Assembly: GCA_903824495.1 (NCBI GenBank)
Contig: CAIJXB010000009.1
Coordinates: 1 to 35,728 of the forward strand
From: an uncultured Chlamydiae bacterium
GTDB taxonomy: Bacteria > Chlamydiota > Chlamydiia > Chlamydiales > Rhabdochlamydiaceae
Direction of reading: 5' to 3'
Length of the DNA: 35,728 bases
Position numbers and translations under genes: made by a program. Positions 8,005-15,773 of the stretch are shown piece by piece (positions within the stretch are counted from its first letter, which is position 1; each line of letters starts with the position of its first letter). The notes below the pieces were generated by a model, which ran no database searches, had not been told where the DNA came from, and saw only the letters and a list, made by a program, of their open reading frames with translations.

Positions 8005-9364
8005 TTCTTCTTTGTAGAAAGCAGACTTTGGCTTCGTCTATTTTATCTACAATTTTGAAAGCATGCTTAAGATGCGACGCCATTTTTTTAGTGATTTGGA
8101 TTTCTCCTTTCACTCCATTTGTCTCAAGAGCGCTTGCTACTTTCAAAACATCACCCCAAAGATCGTAGATGTATTTTTTCTGATCTAAAATACCTGCGAT
8201 GACTGTTCCACTGGCCATGCCAGCTTTGATGTATAAAGAAAGTCCATGGGTCTCCCCACATTTTCTTACTTTCTCTTTGGCTGCTAGCGCAAAATCCGCT
8301 AAATCTTCGATGTAATTTTCTGAAGAACCAGAGATCCCTGAAGCGACCATGTAGTTGCCTTGTAGCGTACGAATACGCTCTACCTTAAATACATCTGCCA
8401 AAGCATCTAATTCTTCATATAAGGCCTGTAAAACAGCAGATTCAGAGCCTTTATGTTCAGAGTCCACTCCCACATCTAAGAAAAGAACGCAGGCTTCACA
8501 TTCATTGACGCTACTTTCATCTCCATGCTTCAGTCGATCGGAAATAGCCGGAGGGAGTGCACTCAAAAGAAGATGTTCATTAGACTCTGCGGCCTTTGTC
8601 AAAGACTGGAGCGCTTTATGTAAAAAGAACGCCATTCCAAATGCAATACACACTAAAAGAGCAATCGATGCAAAAATGACACCTTTATGTTTTTTGCCTA
8701 AGTGTTCCATTTGAAACTTCATTTGCAAATCAAGCTGATGATAAAAGTCTTGCAAATGACCCATTATCTCAGCTTTTTTTATCAAATAGGAATCGCCCGT
8801 TACAAGTTTTCCTGCAAGCTCGGGATTGGGAGCCGCTTTTACAGAGTATTCCCCCGCTGCATTTTTAAACTCCCCTTGCATCGCATGAATCGCTTCTACT
8901 TCTTTCGTATCTGCAAGTTCTTTACTCTCTGCTAAGGCTTTAAGTAAAAGATCTTTTTCTTTTCTCGACATATCCGCTTGTTCGATTTTTTTTGCAGTCG
9001 ACATCGTCACTCCAAAAGGTCTTGGACGCTTGTCATCATCTAAGACAAGGTCCCAATACACCTCATAGTAATCGATTGGAGTAGGAGAAAGGCCCTCGCG
9101 AATAGCGAGGGTTTCGTTGTATCTGTTTAAATACTTTTTCTGACCTGTAAGTATGTACATTCTGACCATTCTCGTGAGGTCATCTGAGCTTTGTCTAAAT
9201 TCATCTGCTATGATGTACAGATTGTTATACCTTTGCGTCGCAGCAATTTCTTCATTTTCAATTTTTAATGAGATCAAAAGACAGGCAAGCAAGGTCACGA
9301 TAAAGACCGCTAGACATAAGAAGAACGAGATAAAAAAACGCTGTTTAAAAATGGTCCGTTTCAA
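7991..9364 (-). CDS. Membrane-anchored class III cyclase-like protein, probably degenerate
   Basis: This protein has membrane helix 1 at about 10-35, a helical domain of about 190 residues, helix 2 at about 228-249, and a C-terminal class III adenylate/guanylate cyclase homology domain. The linker NEHLLLSALPPAISDRLKHG is the usual lead-in to that domain. The first metal Asp is kept (FLDVGV, D297), as is the purine-region Asp (YDLWGD, D401). The second metal Asp is lost: KTIGDAYM of active enzymes reads RTLQGNYM here (Q335-G336). The transition-state Asn and Arg (VNLASR) are replaced by K408 and A412. It probably does not make cAMP alone and may be a sensor or heterodimer partner. The start is uncertain: TTG at 9373 or 9364; I prefer 9364 because AAGG lies 10 nt upstream of it. 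Confidence 0.75.
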   Translation of the reverse strand: MKRTIFKQRFFISFFLCLAVFIVTLLACLLISLKIENEEIAATQRYNNLYIIADEFRQSSDDLTRMVRMYILTGQKKYLNRYNETLAIREGLSPTPIDYYEVYWDLVLDDDKRPRPFGVTMSTAKKIEQADMSRKEKDLLLKALAESKELADTKEVEAIHAMQGEFKNAAGEYSVKAAPNPELAGKLVTGDSYLIKKAEIMGHLQDFYHQLDLQMKFQMEHLGKKHKGVIFASIALLVCIAFGMAFFLHKALQSLTKAAESNEHLLLSALPPAISDRLKHGDESSVNECEACVLFLDVGVDSEHKGSESAVLQALYEELDALADVFKVERIRTLQGNYMVASGISGSSENYIEDLADFALAAKEKVRKCGETHGLSLYIKAGMASGTVIAGILDQKKYIYDLWGDVLKVASALETNGVKGEIQITKKMASHLKHAFKIVDKIDEAKVCFLQRRITNH

Positions 9365-9458
9365 ATGGATCAAACCTTATTTTATGAAAGCCTGTAATCA
9401 CCCTCCTTGTAATAAAGAATTTTAATTTTTTCAACTCCTAAGATTTTTCCTAGATAAA

Positions 9459-9487
9459 TTGACTTAAACCTAAAGGAAATGGAGAAT
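9459..9487 (+). promoter_or_regulatory. Candidate sigma-70 promoter for the repeat-protein genes
   Basis: TTGACT (9459-9464) and GAGAAT (9482-9487) are separated by exactly 17 bp. This predicts a start about 28 bp upstream of the ATG at 9522. The -35 matches five of six consensus bases and the -10 four of six. Confidence 0.45.
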
Positions 9488-9521
9488 GTTCGATTTTTTC
9501 TAGAAACTCTTAAAAGATCAT

Positions 9522-10181
9522 ATGAACTTGACTGTCGCAATACCCCCTTCGCCTTCTTCTGATCTTGGGTTAATTTCTCCCCGCGTCTTTGATCTTTGTT
9601 TGGTTTGTTTTAATACTTATGTAATCCATCTTTTTAAAGCAGCTTTAGGAGACGATAGATCAGCAGTAAATGATCTACTTCGTTATCCTCTTTTTGATGG
9701 CCACATTATTGAAGTTCTTAAAACGGAAAAGAAAACGATCAGTCGCATTAATGTTTTAAACCACATCGCGCGTCACCACATAAATGAGCTTGAAAAACAA
9801 GAGGTTAAGGATCTGATCAAGGCTGTAGGTGTATCTGCCTATGTAACCTCCGTTACCCCCAAAAAAGTTAGCTCTCTTTATAGGAATCTTTTTTCTTACC
9901 CCCGCTCTTATCAAAAAAGGGAAACCGTTGCTAGTGAAACCGATTCTTCTTTAGCAGGCGGACCTCCCAGTGTCCACCGCCCTTATCTTCAAGTACGTAA
10001 AGTAAACATTGTGACTCCTAGCCCTTCAAAAGAACCCTTTTCTAAGGATGAACTTTTAGAGTTTGAAGCTGCGGCAAACGAAACCCTTCGACCTCATATC
10101 ACTGCCTATATATATAGAAAAAAGATTTCACAAATTGACTTAAACAAGCATAAGACCGAGAATATCTGTCTTTTTAGATAG
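9522..10181 (+). CDS. Unrecognised helical repeat protein, shorter paralogue
   Basis: I do not recognise this 219-residue protein. It is a clear paralogue of the next gene. Both begin with a Pro/Ser-rich leader, then FDxxxxxFNTYVxxLFKAAL-like sequence, a ...VLNHIARHHINELEKQEVKDLI helix pair, SSLYRNLFSYP, and FSKDELLEFEAAANETLRPHI. A Pro/Ser-rich insert of about 40 residues separates LFSYP from the FSKDELLEFE block. The protein stops shortly after the LRPHI element, where the paralogue starts a second full repeat, so it may be a shortened copy. It has no signal peptide or membrane segment. The start ATG has only a weak Shine-Dalgarno. The gap to the next gene is 14 bp, so the two form an operon. 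A secreted effector is possible but unsupported. Confidence 0.7.
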   Translation: MNLTVAIPPSPSSDLGLISPRVFDLCLVCFNTYVIHLFKAALGDDRSAVNDLLRYPLFDGHIIEVLKTEKKTISRINVLNHIARHHINELEKQEVKDLIKAVGVSAYVTSVTPKKVSSLYRNLFSYPRSYQKRETVASETDSSLAGGPPSVHRPYLQVRKVNIVTPSPSKEPFSKDELLEFEAAANETLRPHITAYIYRKKISQIDLNKHKTENICLFR

Positions 10182-10195
10182 AAAAGGTTCCATTG

Positions 10196-11080
10196 ATGAA
10201 TACTCCTGCTACTACTACTTCGAGCGGATTTCTTCCACCAATATTATCTTCCTCATCTAATAAACCCGCTTTTGAGAGCTTTGATACCTATGTCTTTGAA
10301 CTATTCAAAGCAGCTCTTAAAGAAGATAAAAAATCATCACAGGATCTACTTAAAGACCCTACATTTGGAAAGCGTATCGTTGACACGCTTCCTGGTGCAA
10401 GCATAAAGGCACCCCGAATCGTTGTTTTAAATCTCCTTGCTCGTAATGCTCTTAGAAACCTCCCAAAACAAGACATTGAGAATTTAATCTACGAGGTCGG
10501 GAAATCCACTTATGTCGCTTCATGCGCAAAAGATGATGTTAAAGCCCTTTACAAAGGGCTTTTTTCTTGTCCTCAATCTAAAGGATTCTCTCAAAATGAC
10601 CTTTTAGACTTCGAACGCTTCACAATTGAGCCCCTTCAAGTGCCTCTATTTAAAAGGATTTTAAACCATGCTTCTTTCGAGGGGGTATCTATAACAACGA
10701 TTAACGACCTCGCTCGCAGACACCTCGGACTCTTACCAAAACCTCATATTCAATATCTAGTCTACACGATAGATCAAGGTGATTCTGACACAGAAAACAA
10801 AGTAAAGGCTCTTAAGTGGAGCCTTTTTTCTTATACTGAATCTCAGAGCTTTTCTAAATCAGAAGTTATGGACTTAGCAAATAGCGTCAGCCGAGCGCTA
10901 CGTCCATACATTCTTAAATGGGCCTTAGAACATCCCTCTTTCTCAAAAGCTTCGTTAGAAGAACTTAAATTCCTAACAGAAAAACTTGAGGAAACTAAGT
11001 GCCCAAGAGATGCTAGCATCAAGTTCTTATCTTCTTTAATCAAGCATCCTTCCCTGCCCCTCTTGGCAATCAATCGCTAA
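10196..11080 (+). CDS. Unrecognised helical repeat protein, longer paralogue
   Basis: This 294-residue protein shows no domain I know. It contains two units about 88-91 residues apart. Unit one runs through VLNLLARNALRNLPKQDIENLIY, VKALYKGLFSC (V115) and FSQNDLLDFE (F131). Unit two reads TINDLARRHLGLLPKPHIQYLVY, VKALKWSLFSY (V203) and FSKSEVMDLA (F219). A partial third unit starts at ALRPYILKWALEHPSFSKASLEEL. Units are linked by short DPTF/HASF/HPSF turns, and the pattern is all-helical. No signal peptide or membrane helix is seen. The ATG at 10196 is preferred over the TTG at 10193; AAAAGG lies 9 nt upstream. The 3' end overlaps convergent batD by 4 bp. Two terminator-like hairpins sit inside the gene. 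Confidence 0.75.
   Translation: MNTPATTTSSGFLPPILSSSSNKPAFESFDTYVFELFKAALKEDKKSSQDLLKDPTFGKRIVDTLPGASIKAPRIVVLNLLARNALRNLPKQDIENLIYEVGKSTYVASCAKDDVKALYKGLFSCPQSKGFSQNDLLDFERFTIEPLQVPLFKRILNHASFEGVSITTINDLARRHLGLLPKPHIQYLVYTIDQGDSDTENKVKALKWSLFSYTESQSFSKSEVMDLANSVSRALRPYILKWALEHPSFSKASLEELKFLTEKLEETKCPRDASIKFLSSLIKHPSLPLLAINR
10541..10565 (+). other. Intragenic terminator-like hairpin, repeat unit one
   Basis: AAAGCCCTT (10541-10549) pairs with AAGGGCTTT (10554-10562) around the tetraloop TACA and runs into a T-tract. It encodes KALYKGLF in the first repeat unit. The shape matches an intrinsic terminator, but it lies in the middle of an intact reading frame, so its function is uncertain. Confidence 0.45.
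10804..10829 (+). other. Intragenic terminator-like hairpin, repeat unit two
   Basis: AAAGGCTC (10804-10811) pairs with GAGCCTTT (10819-10826) around a 7-nt loop, followed by TTT. It encodes the same element of the second repeat unit (KALKWSLF). The pairing register is shifted by one base relative to the hairpin at 10541, so it is not simply the same stem copied. Confidence 0.45.
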
Positions 11081-12555
11081 GTAGGATTTAGATCTGGGAG
11101 TTTTTCTTTCTTGTCTTTTTTAGGAACTTTTTTAACTACAGGAGTTTCTTTTTTCTTTTCCACCACTTTTACTTCTTTTGAAACTCCTTTAAGTTTTTGA
11201 ATGCGTCTATAAAGGATGAAGCCAAATGTAGCTGCTACACCGAGAAGTAAAATAAGCCCCGCGATGATGTAGTAAAGAAATGAGCTTTCTTTAGGAACTA
11301 CAGAGGGCTCTATAACAGCTGCGATTTCTTCTACTGCAGGTGTCGTTTTCTTGGTTAGATAGTTAGATGGCGTAATGTGTAAGGTTCTTGCGGGAATGCG
11401 GGCTACCCGCTTTTCTTCATTCACTACATCCCACCAAGTGATGGCAATCTCTGGAAGGGTCAAGTCTCCTGAATCTTGAGGAATTAGTGTATACTGCTCT
11501 TTTCTCCAGCTTTTGACATGACCTGATTTTGTGTCATCGCCCATTTGTGGCGAGTCGGCATAGATTTTAAAAAGATTTCCGTTGAACTGAAAATCATTCA
11601 AGTTTGGGAGCTGACTTGATTTAACTCCTTCTGCAACAATTTTAAACGTTCGAGTGAGAGGCTCTCCCTCTTGCTGAGTTTGATAAGGATTCCAAATCTC
11701 TTCAATGGTCAAGGATCTAGCTGGAAGCCATGGGTTCATACTGGCAGCTGCCGGACGAATGTCTAATGTTTTTTCCTCAGATCTTAAAGTAAAAGGCTCA
11801 AGCCGATCAAATCCTTGCATGATAGAAATAGGATCGAAAGTATTGTCAAATAAAGAGCCTCCATAGCCTCTTCTTTTGATCGGGATTCCTCCTTGAAGAG
11901 TCACCGATGGGATTTTTAAAGAGCCTGCTTTTAAAGGAGTGACAAGGAAACTAAAATCAATCACATCAACTCTCATCCCCTTTTCAACTTTATCATACAC
12001 TTTAGGCTCACCTATAGGCTCGACGATCGCATCTTCTAGATCGATTTTTTGCAGTTGAAGATTGGCGACCGTTCTTTGAGAGGTCAGTCTAAATGTACAA
12101 ATAAAAGGTTCGTTCTTATAAGGATTATCGCTACTAAGTATCGTTGTTAGGTTCACACCATCAAGGCCTGAGACTTCTGACTCTACCCCTCCTTTCAAAA
12201 CTTCAATGGCAATCGGATCTGTTGAAAGCGTTCCTTCTGATGTCTCTATAGAGATGGTTGGAATCTCCCACTGACCCTCTCCTTGAGAGGTTAATGAAAA
12301 CCTCCAGGTCGTACTGGTTGCCACCTGCCCATTTGTAATCACAGTATTAGACGATTGCTGCTGAGAATTGATCAAAAAGGTTTGTCTCAACGTTTGAAGA
12401 GAAGGGATCCCTCTTGCAGAGGCTTCTTTTAAGGTTAAGACAAGCTGAAAGCTCTCTCCTAAATTCATTTGCGTGCGATCAACACTTGCAGTGAACTCTC
12501 CACTAAACAGAAAAAAAGGTGCTAAGAGAGATAAATAAATAAGTCGCATTACCAT
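11077..12555 (-). CDS. batD: BatD-type oxygen-tolerance protein
   Basis: This 492-residue protein has a signal peptide (MRLIYLSLLAPFFLFSGEF), a long periplasmic part made of beta-rich repeats (SVDRTQMNLGESFQLVLTLKE at the start is typical of BatD), one membrane helix (YYIIAGLILLLGVAATFGFILY) and a Lys-rich cytoplasmic tail. BatD proteins belong to Bat (Bacteroides aerotolerance) operons and are thought to act with the VWA proteins BatA and BatB at the membrane; the mechanism is not settled. It is last in a six-gene operon. The ATG at 12555 is preferred since AAGGGGAG lies 7 nt upstream; a second ATG at 12549 overlaps the batB/C stop codon. Confidence 0.85.
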   Translation of the reverse strand: MVMRLIYLSLLAPFFLFSGEFTASVDRTQMNLGESFQLVLTLKEASARGIPSLQTLRQTFLINSQQQSSNTVITNGQVATSTTWRFSLTSQGEGQWEIPTISIETSEGTLSTDPIAIEVLKGGVESEVSGLDGVNLTTILSSDNPYKNEPFICTFRLTSQRTVANLQLQKIDLEDAIVEPIGEPKVYDKVEKGMRVDVIDFSFLVTPLKAGSLKIPSVTLQGGIPIKRRGYGGSLFDNTFDPISIMQGFDRLEPFTLRSEEKTLDIRPAAASMNPWLPARSLTIEEIWNPYQTQQEGEPLTRTFKIVAEGVKSSQLPNLNDFQFNGNLFKIYADSPQMGDDTKSGHVKSWRKEQYTLIPQDSGDLTLPEIAITWWDVVNEEKRVARIPARTLHITPSNYLTKKTTPAVEEIAAVIEPSVVPKESSFLYYIIAGLILLLGVAATFGFILYRRIQKLKGVSKEVKVVEKKKETPVVKKVPKKDKKEKLPDLNPT

Positions 12556-14300
12556 GGGTCGACTCCCCTTGTTGCTGCATTTTTTTTCGATTCAATATAG
12601 AACTTATTCTTTAAAAATGTTTTGGGATCATTCGAGAGCTGGTTTAGCCATAGATCTGCATCTTGATCTTCCTGTGACACTAGCTGTTTTTGCTCTTGTT
12701 CATTAGGCTTTTCATCTGAGGGTTTTTCAAGATCTTTTTGCTCTGCTTGCGACTCTTGAGACTCTTGGACTTCAGATTCTTCCGTTTTATTTTCTTCAGA
12801 CTCTGTTTCGCTAGACTCTTGGCTTTTTTGCTCTTCCCCTTCTTTAGAATCGCCTTGCTCATTTTTAGAGTCTTTCGATTCAGAGCTGTCTTTTTTGCCG
12901 TCACCTGAGTCTTTATCGGAAGACTCTTGCTGCTGCATCATGCTTCTAATAAGCTCAAGGTTGTCTTTTGCTTTTGTGCACTCAGGCCATTTTTCTAAAA
13001 CATCTTCATAAGCTGTGATTGCTTCTTTAAATTTTTGTTGCTGAGCAAGAGAGTTGCCTAAATTGTAGGCGGCATTTAAAGCGACTTCTTCTCTAGTAGA
13101 TGCTTTAAACATCTCTTCAGCCTCAGCAAACTTACCTGCCTTATAATAGGCTACGCCTTTTCTATAGGGATCTTGGAACCTTGAAACGGCTGTTTCATAA
13201 TCTTCAAGATCGAAGGCCTCTTTACCAAGCTCTTCATGATTTTTAAACGAAGCTTCAAGAGTAAAAAATGGCAAGAGCAAGATAGGAAGGATCGAAAATA
13301 CATACCCACGTCTAAACCAAACAAGGATGATCAATAAAGCTGGAGCTAAAAGTAGGTAAAACCTCTCATCCCAGAGCTTGTTTTTACTACCAAGGTTTAC
13401 TGCGAGATCAGAGCGTTTTTCTAAATCTTGCAAGATAAGGTTTTCATTGCGGGCTGAGTAGTGAGCCTCTAAATAATATCCCTTTCCAGCTTCAGAAAGA
13501 CTCTTGAGTTTGTCTTGTTCAAGTCTTGAAAGGATCGGGGCTCCATTTCTTTTTATGACATTGCCGTTTGCGTCTTTAAGAGGCGCCCCTTCTAAGGTGC
13601 CAACGCCCATGGCATGTATGACAAGCCCTTCATCTGCTAGTTTTTTTGCAAGCGTTATGGCACCTGGATCTTCAAATCCCCCATCGCTGATCACAAGTAG
13701 TGCTTTGTTGCTCCCAGGTTCTGCTTCTAGCATAGAAGAGGCCATGTTCAATGCAACGGATAATTTGCTGCCTTGCACGTACACTAAATCGGTTTCTAAA
13801 GAAGGAAGCAAATGGCGGATCATTTCCTTGTCATCTGTGATAGGCGCAATCATGTGAGGATCTGCTGCAAAAGCAATGAGTCCCATTTTTACACCGCTTG
13901 CAAGATTGATAAAATCTTCGATCTTTTGTTTGGCGCGAACAAGTCTTGATGGCTTGATGTCGGCTGCATTCATCGATTCAGAGAGGTCGAGTAAAATAAC
14001 AAGACTTTGATCGCGTGAAAATGTTTCTATTTCCCGGTAGTTCCATCTAGGCCCCGCTAAGGCAAATGTCAAAAAAGCCCAGGCGCAAGACCACAGAATG
14101 AGCGTTTTTAAAGATGAGCCCTTTTTGTGCTCTTGTTTGAGCGCTAAAAAGGCAAGCAGGTGGCGATCAATGAATTTTTCGAGCTGATGGGACTGGGTGT
14201 CTTTTCGATAAAAAAGAAAAAACAAAGCAAAGATCACTGGGATTATAAGAAGTCCCCATAGCCAAAATGGATGAGCAAAATTAAATTCTTTAAGATCCAT
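12549..14300 (-). CDS. batB: BatB/BatC fusion: VWA domain plus TPR
   Basis: This 583-residue protein starts with two membrane helices (PFWLWGLLIIPVIFALFFLF and SCAWAFLTFALAGP). A VWA domain with an intact MIDAS motif DLSESMN follows. A third helix pair (about 310-350) leads to TPR-like helices (KGVAYYKAGKFAEAEEMF; ALNAAYNLGNSLAQQQKFKEAITAYEDVLEKWP). Then comes an acidic Ser/Glu/Lys/Gln low-complexity tail of about 100 residues and a conserved-looking end DADLWLNQLSNDPKTFLKNKF. The VWA part is BatB and the TPR part BatC; they are fused here, as in some other bacteria. It overlaps batA by 11 bp. The low-complexity tail creates a Lys-rich open frame out of register (12680-12904), which I do not regard as a gene. 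Confidence 0.87.
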   Translation of the reverse strand: MDLKEFNFAHPFWLWGLLIIPVIFALFFLFYRKDTQSHQLEKFIDRHLLAFLALKQEHKKGSSLKTLILWSCAWAFLTFALAGPRWNYREIETFSRDQSLVILLDLSESMNAADIKPSRLVRAKQKIEDFINLASGVKMGLIAFAADPHMIAPITDDKEMIRHLLPSLETDLVYVQGSKLSVALNMASSMLEAEPGSNKALLVISDGGFEDPGAITLAKKLADEGLVIHAMGVGTLEGAPLKDANGNVIKRNGAPILSRLEQDKLKSLSEAGKGYYLEAHYSARNENLILQDLEKRSDLAVNLGSKNKLWDERFYLLLAPALLIILVWFRRGYVFSILPILLLPFFTLEASFKNHEELGKEAFDLEDYETAVSRFQDPYRKGVAYYKAGKFAEAEEMFKASTREEVALNAAYNLGNSLAQQQKFKEAITAYEDVLEKWPECTKAKDNLELIRSMMQQQESSDKDSGDGKKDSSESKDSKNEQGDSKEGEEQKSQESSETESEENKTEESEVQESQESQAEQKDLEKPSDEKPNEQEQKQLVSQEDQDADLWLNQLSNDPKTFLKNKFYIESKKNAATRGVDPW

Positions 14301-15303
14301 GTTCTAACTTCCTGCTTCTTATCTGAAATACGGAAAGGGCAAGCAAACACAGCATCGACAACCCCAGTGGATAATAATAAAACGGATCTCTGATCAAAAA
14401 GGTCGTTTGATTCGACTCCGTCTTTTCTAGTTCATTGATTTTGCTATAGATCGACTCTAACGCTTTTTGATCGGTTGCTAGAAAATATTGCCCACCGGTC
14501 ACCGCTGCAATCTCTTTAAGCAAAGCTTCGTCGATCGACACTTCTACCATCGCATAGCCTCCAAATCTTGTAGGAAAAGGAACCTGTCCGTTTTTGCCGA
14601 CACCGACTGTATAAATACGAATGCCATATTGCTTTGCAAGCTTTGCAGCTTCCATGGGTGGAATGCTACTTGAGTTGTCTTCTCCATCTGTAAGGAGTAC
14701 AAGCACGCGAGATCCTTTAGGGCGCTCACGCAGCGTTCTAACGCTAAGACCGATCGCATCGCCAATAGCAGTGGCATTTCCTGCCATCCCCGCCATCGTA
14801 TCAGAAAGCATGCGGCTGACAGAGACAGTATCTAGAGTTAAAGGCACATGTAAGTATGCTTGCTGTCCAAATGTCACAAGACCGACGCGGTCACCGCGTC
14901 TTCCCAAAACAAATTTTCCCACCACTTCTTTTGTCACATCAAGGCGACTGATCACTTTCGTTTGTGTGGAAAAATCGACCGCTTGCATCGAAGCTGAAAT
15001 GTCAACAGCAAGCATCAGATCATACCCTTCATTTTTTACTTGCTTGAACTGATCTACTTTTTCTGGCTGCATCAAAGCTAGGACTAAAAACACCCAAACA
15101 AGCGATAGAAGAATTAAAACAGGACGATCTGATCTTTTATTTTCAATGTTTGCAGCAGGGAACGCTTTTTTAAGCCTGTCCATCGATGGAAAATACACCT
15201 CAGGAGCTTTATCTTTGCTACTTTTAGGAGCTGGCGCCCATTTTCTTATGATGAAGGGAAGAGGTAAAAGTAGGGCTAGCCACGGAAAATAAAAATGAAA
15301 CAT
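14290..15303 (-). CDS. batA: BatA-type VWA membrane protein
   Basis: This 337-residue protein has an N-terminal membrane segment (YFPWLALLLPLPFII), a second near 56-75 (LILLSLVWVFLVLALMQP), a VWA domain with MIDAS DISASMQ and the second motif LLTDGEDNSS, and a C-terminal helix (YYYPLGLSMLCLLALSVF). BatA and BatB presumably bind partners through metal-dependent VWA domains. The ATG at 15303 is chosen because GGGTGGAG lies just upstream and it forms a TAATG overlap with the preceding gene, a sign of translational coupling. Confidence 0.88.
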   Translation of the reverse strand: MFHFYFPWLALLLPLPFIIRKWAPAPKSSKDKAPEVYFPSMDRLKKAFPAANIENKRSDRPVLILLSLVWVFLVLALMQPEKVDQFKQVKNEGYDLMLAVDISASMQAVDFSTQTKVISRLDVTKEVVGKFVLGRRGDRVGLVTFGQQAYLHVPLTLDTVSVSRMLSDTMAGMAGNATAIGDAIGLSVRTLRERPKGSRVLVLLTDGEDNSSSIPPMEAAKLAKQYGIRIYTVGVGKNGQVPFPTRFGGYAMVEVSIDEALLKEIAAVTGGQYFLATDQKALESIYSKINELEKTESNQTTFLIRDPFYYYPLGLSMLCLLALSVFQIRSRKLEHGS

Positions 15304-15773
15304 TACTCCACCCACTCCCTTAAAGCCCCGATCAGATCTTTAATCTCGTGTGTTGATACCTCGCTACTTTCAGGAGAATATGGAACCTCGATCAAAAGAG
15401 TTCCTTTTTTTTCCCAATCGAAATTTTTCGGATCATGTTTAGAAAGCCACTGGAGCCACGACTGCCCGACAAGTCCTGCGCACTCTTTTCTTGCAAACCT
15501 TTTAAGAGCGATGCGTCTTACATATTCAGAAAGCGTCATAGCGCTTTCTCTTGCAGTCAGCTCTGACAAATTCTTTTCAAGTCCATCGAGCTTCTGAAAG
15601 GTATCGTATTTCCAGCTTCTTATGAAAATGATTCTACGGATGATGAAATATATCCCAGTAGAAAACAGGATAATAGCAGCAGCAATTACAGCCCACAAAG
15701 CAAAAGAAAAGGGCCAAGCGCTTATCAAATCAAGCCCTTCGATGTCATGGAGTTTTTCTAAAAGAGGATTCAT
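15303..15773 (-). CDS. DUF4381-type membrane protein of the Bat operon
   Basis: This 156-residue protein has one N-terminal membrane helix (FALWAVIAAAIILFSTGIYFII) and a soluble part containing TLSEYVRRIALKRFARKECAGLVGQSWLQWL, the typical DUF4381 core. The position between the DUF58 and BatA genes is where DUF4381 proteins are found. GAGGAG precedes the ATG. It overlaps the DUF58 gene by ATGA and batA by TAATG. Its biochemical role is unknown. Confidence 0.8.
   Translation of the reverse strand: MNPLLEKLHDIEGLDLISAWPFSFALWAVIAAAIILFSTGIYFIIRRIIFIRSWKYDTFQKLDGLEKNLSELTARESAMTLSEYVRRIALKRFARKECAGLVGQSWLQWLSKHDPKNFDWEKKGTLLIEVPYSPESSEVSTHEIKDLIGALREWVE

Noticed and set aside
9403..9418. Strong Shine-Dalgarno-like AAGGAGGG on the minus strand upstream of the cyclase-like gene
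   Set aside because: No start codon lies at a useful distance; the only GTG abuts it and opens an 18-codon frame. It may be chance or a relic of an earlier start.
9153..9425. Antisense 90-codon frame opposite the cyclase-like gene
   Set aside because: No ribosome site, no domain, and fully opposite a gene with clear domain structure.
12680..12904. A 74-codon Lys/Ser-rich frame on the minus strand resembling a histone-like protein
   Set aside because: It is the shifted frame of the acidic Ser/Glu/Lys tail of BatB/C, starts with GTG and has no ribosome site.
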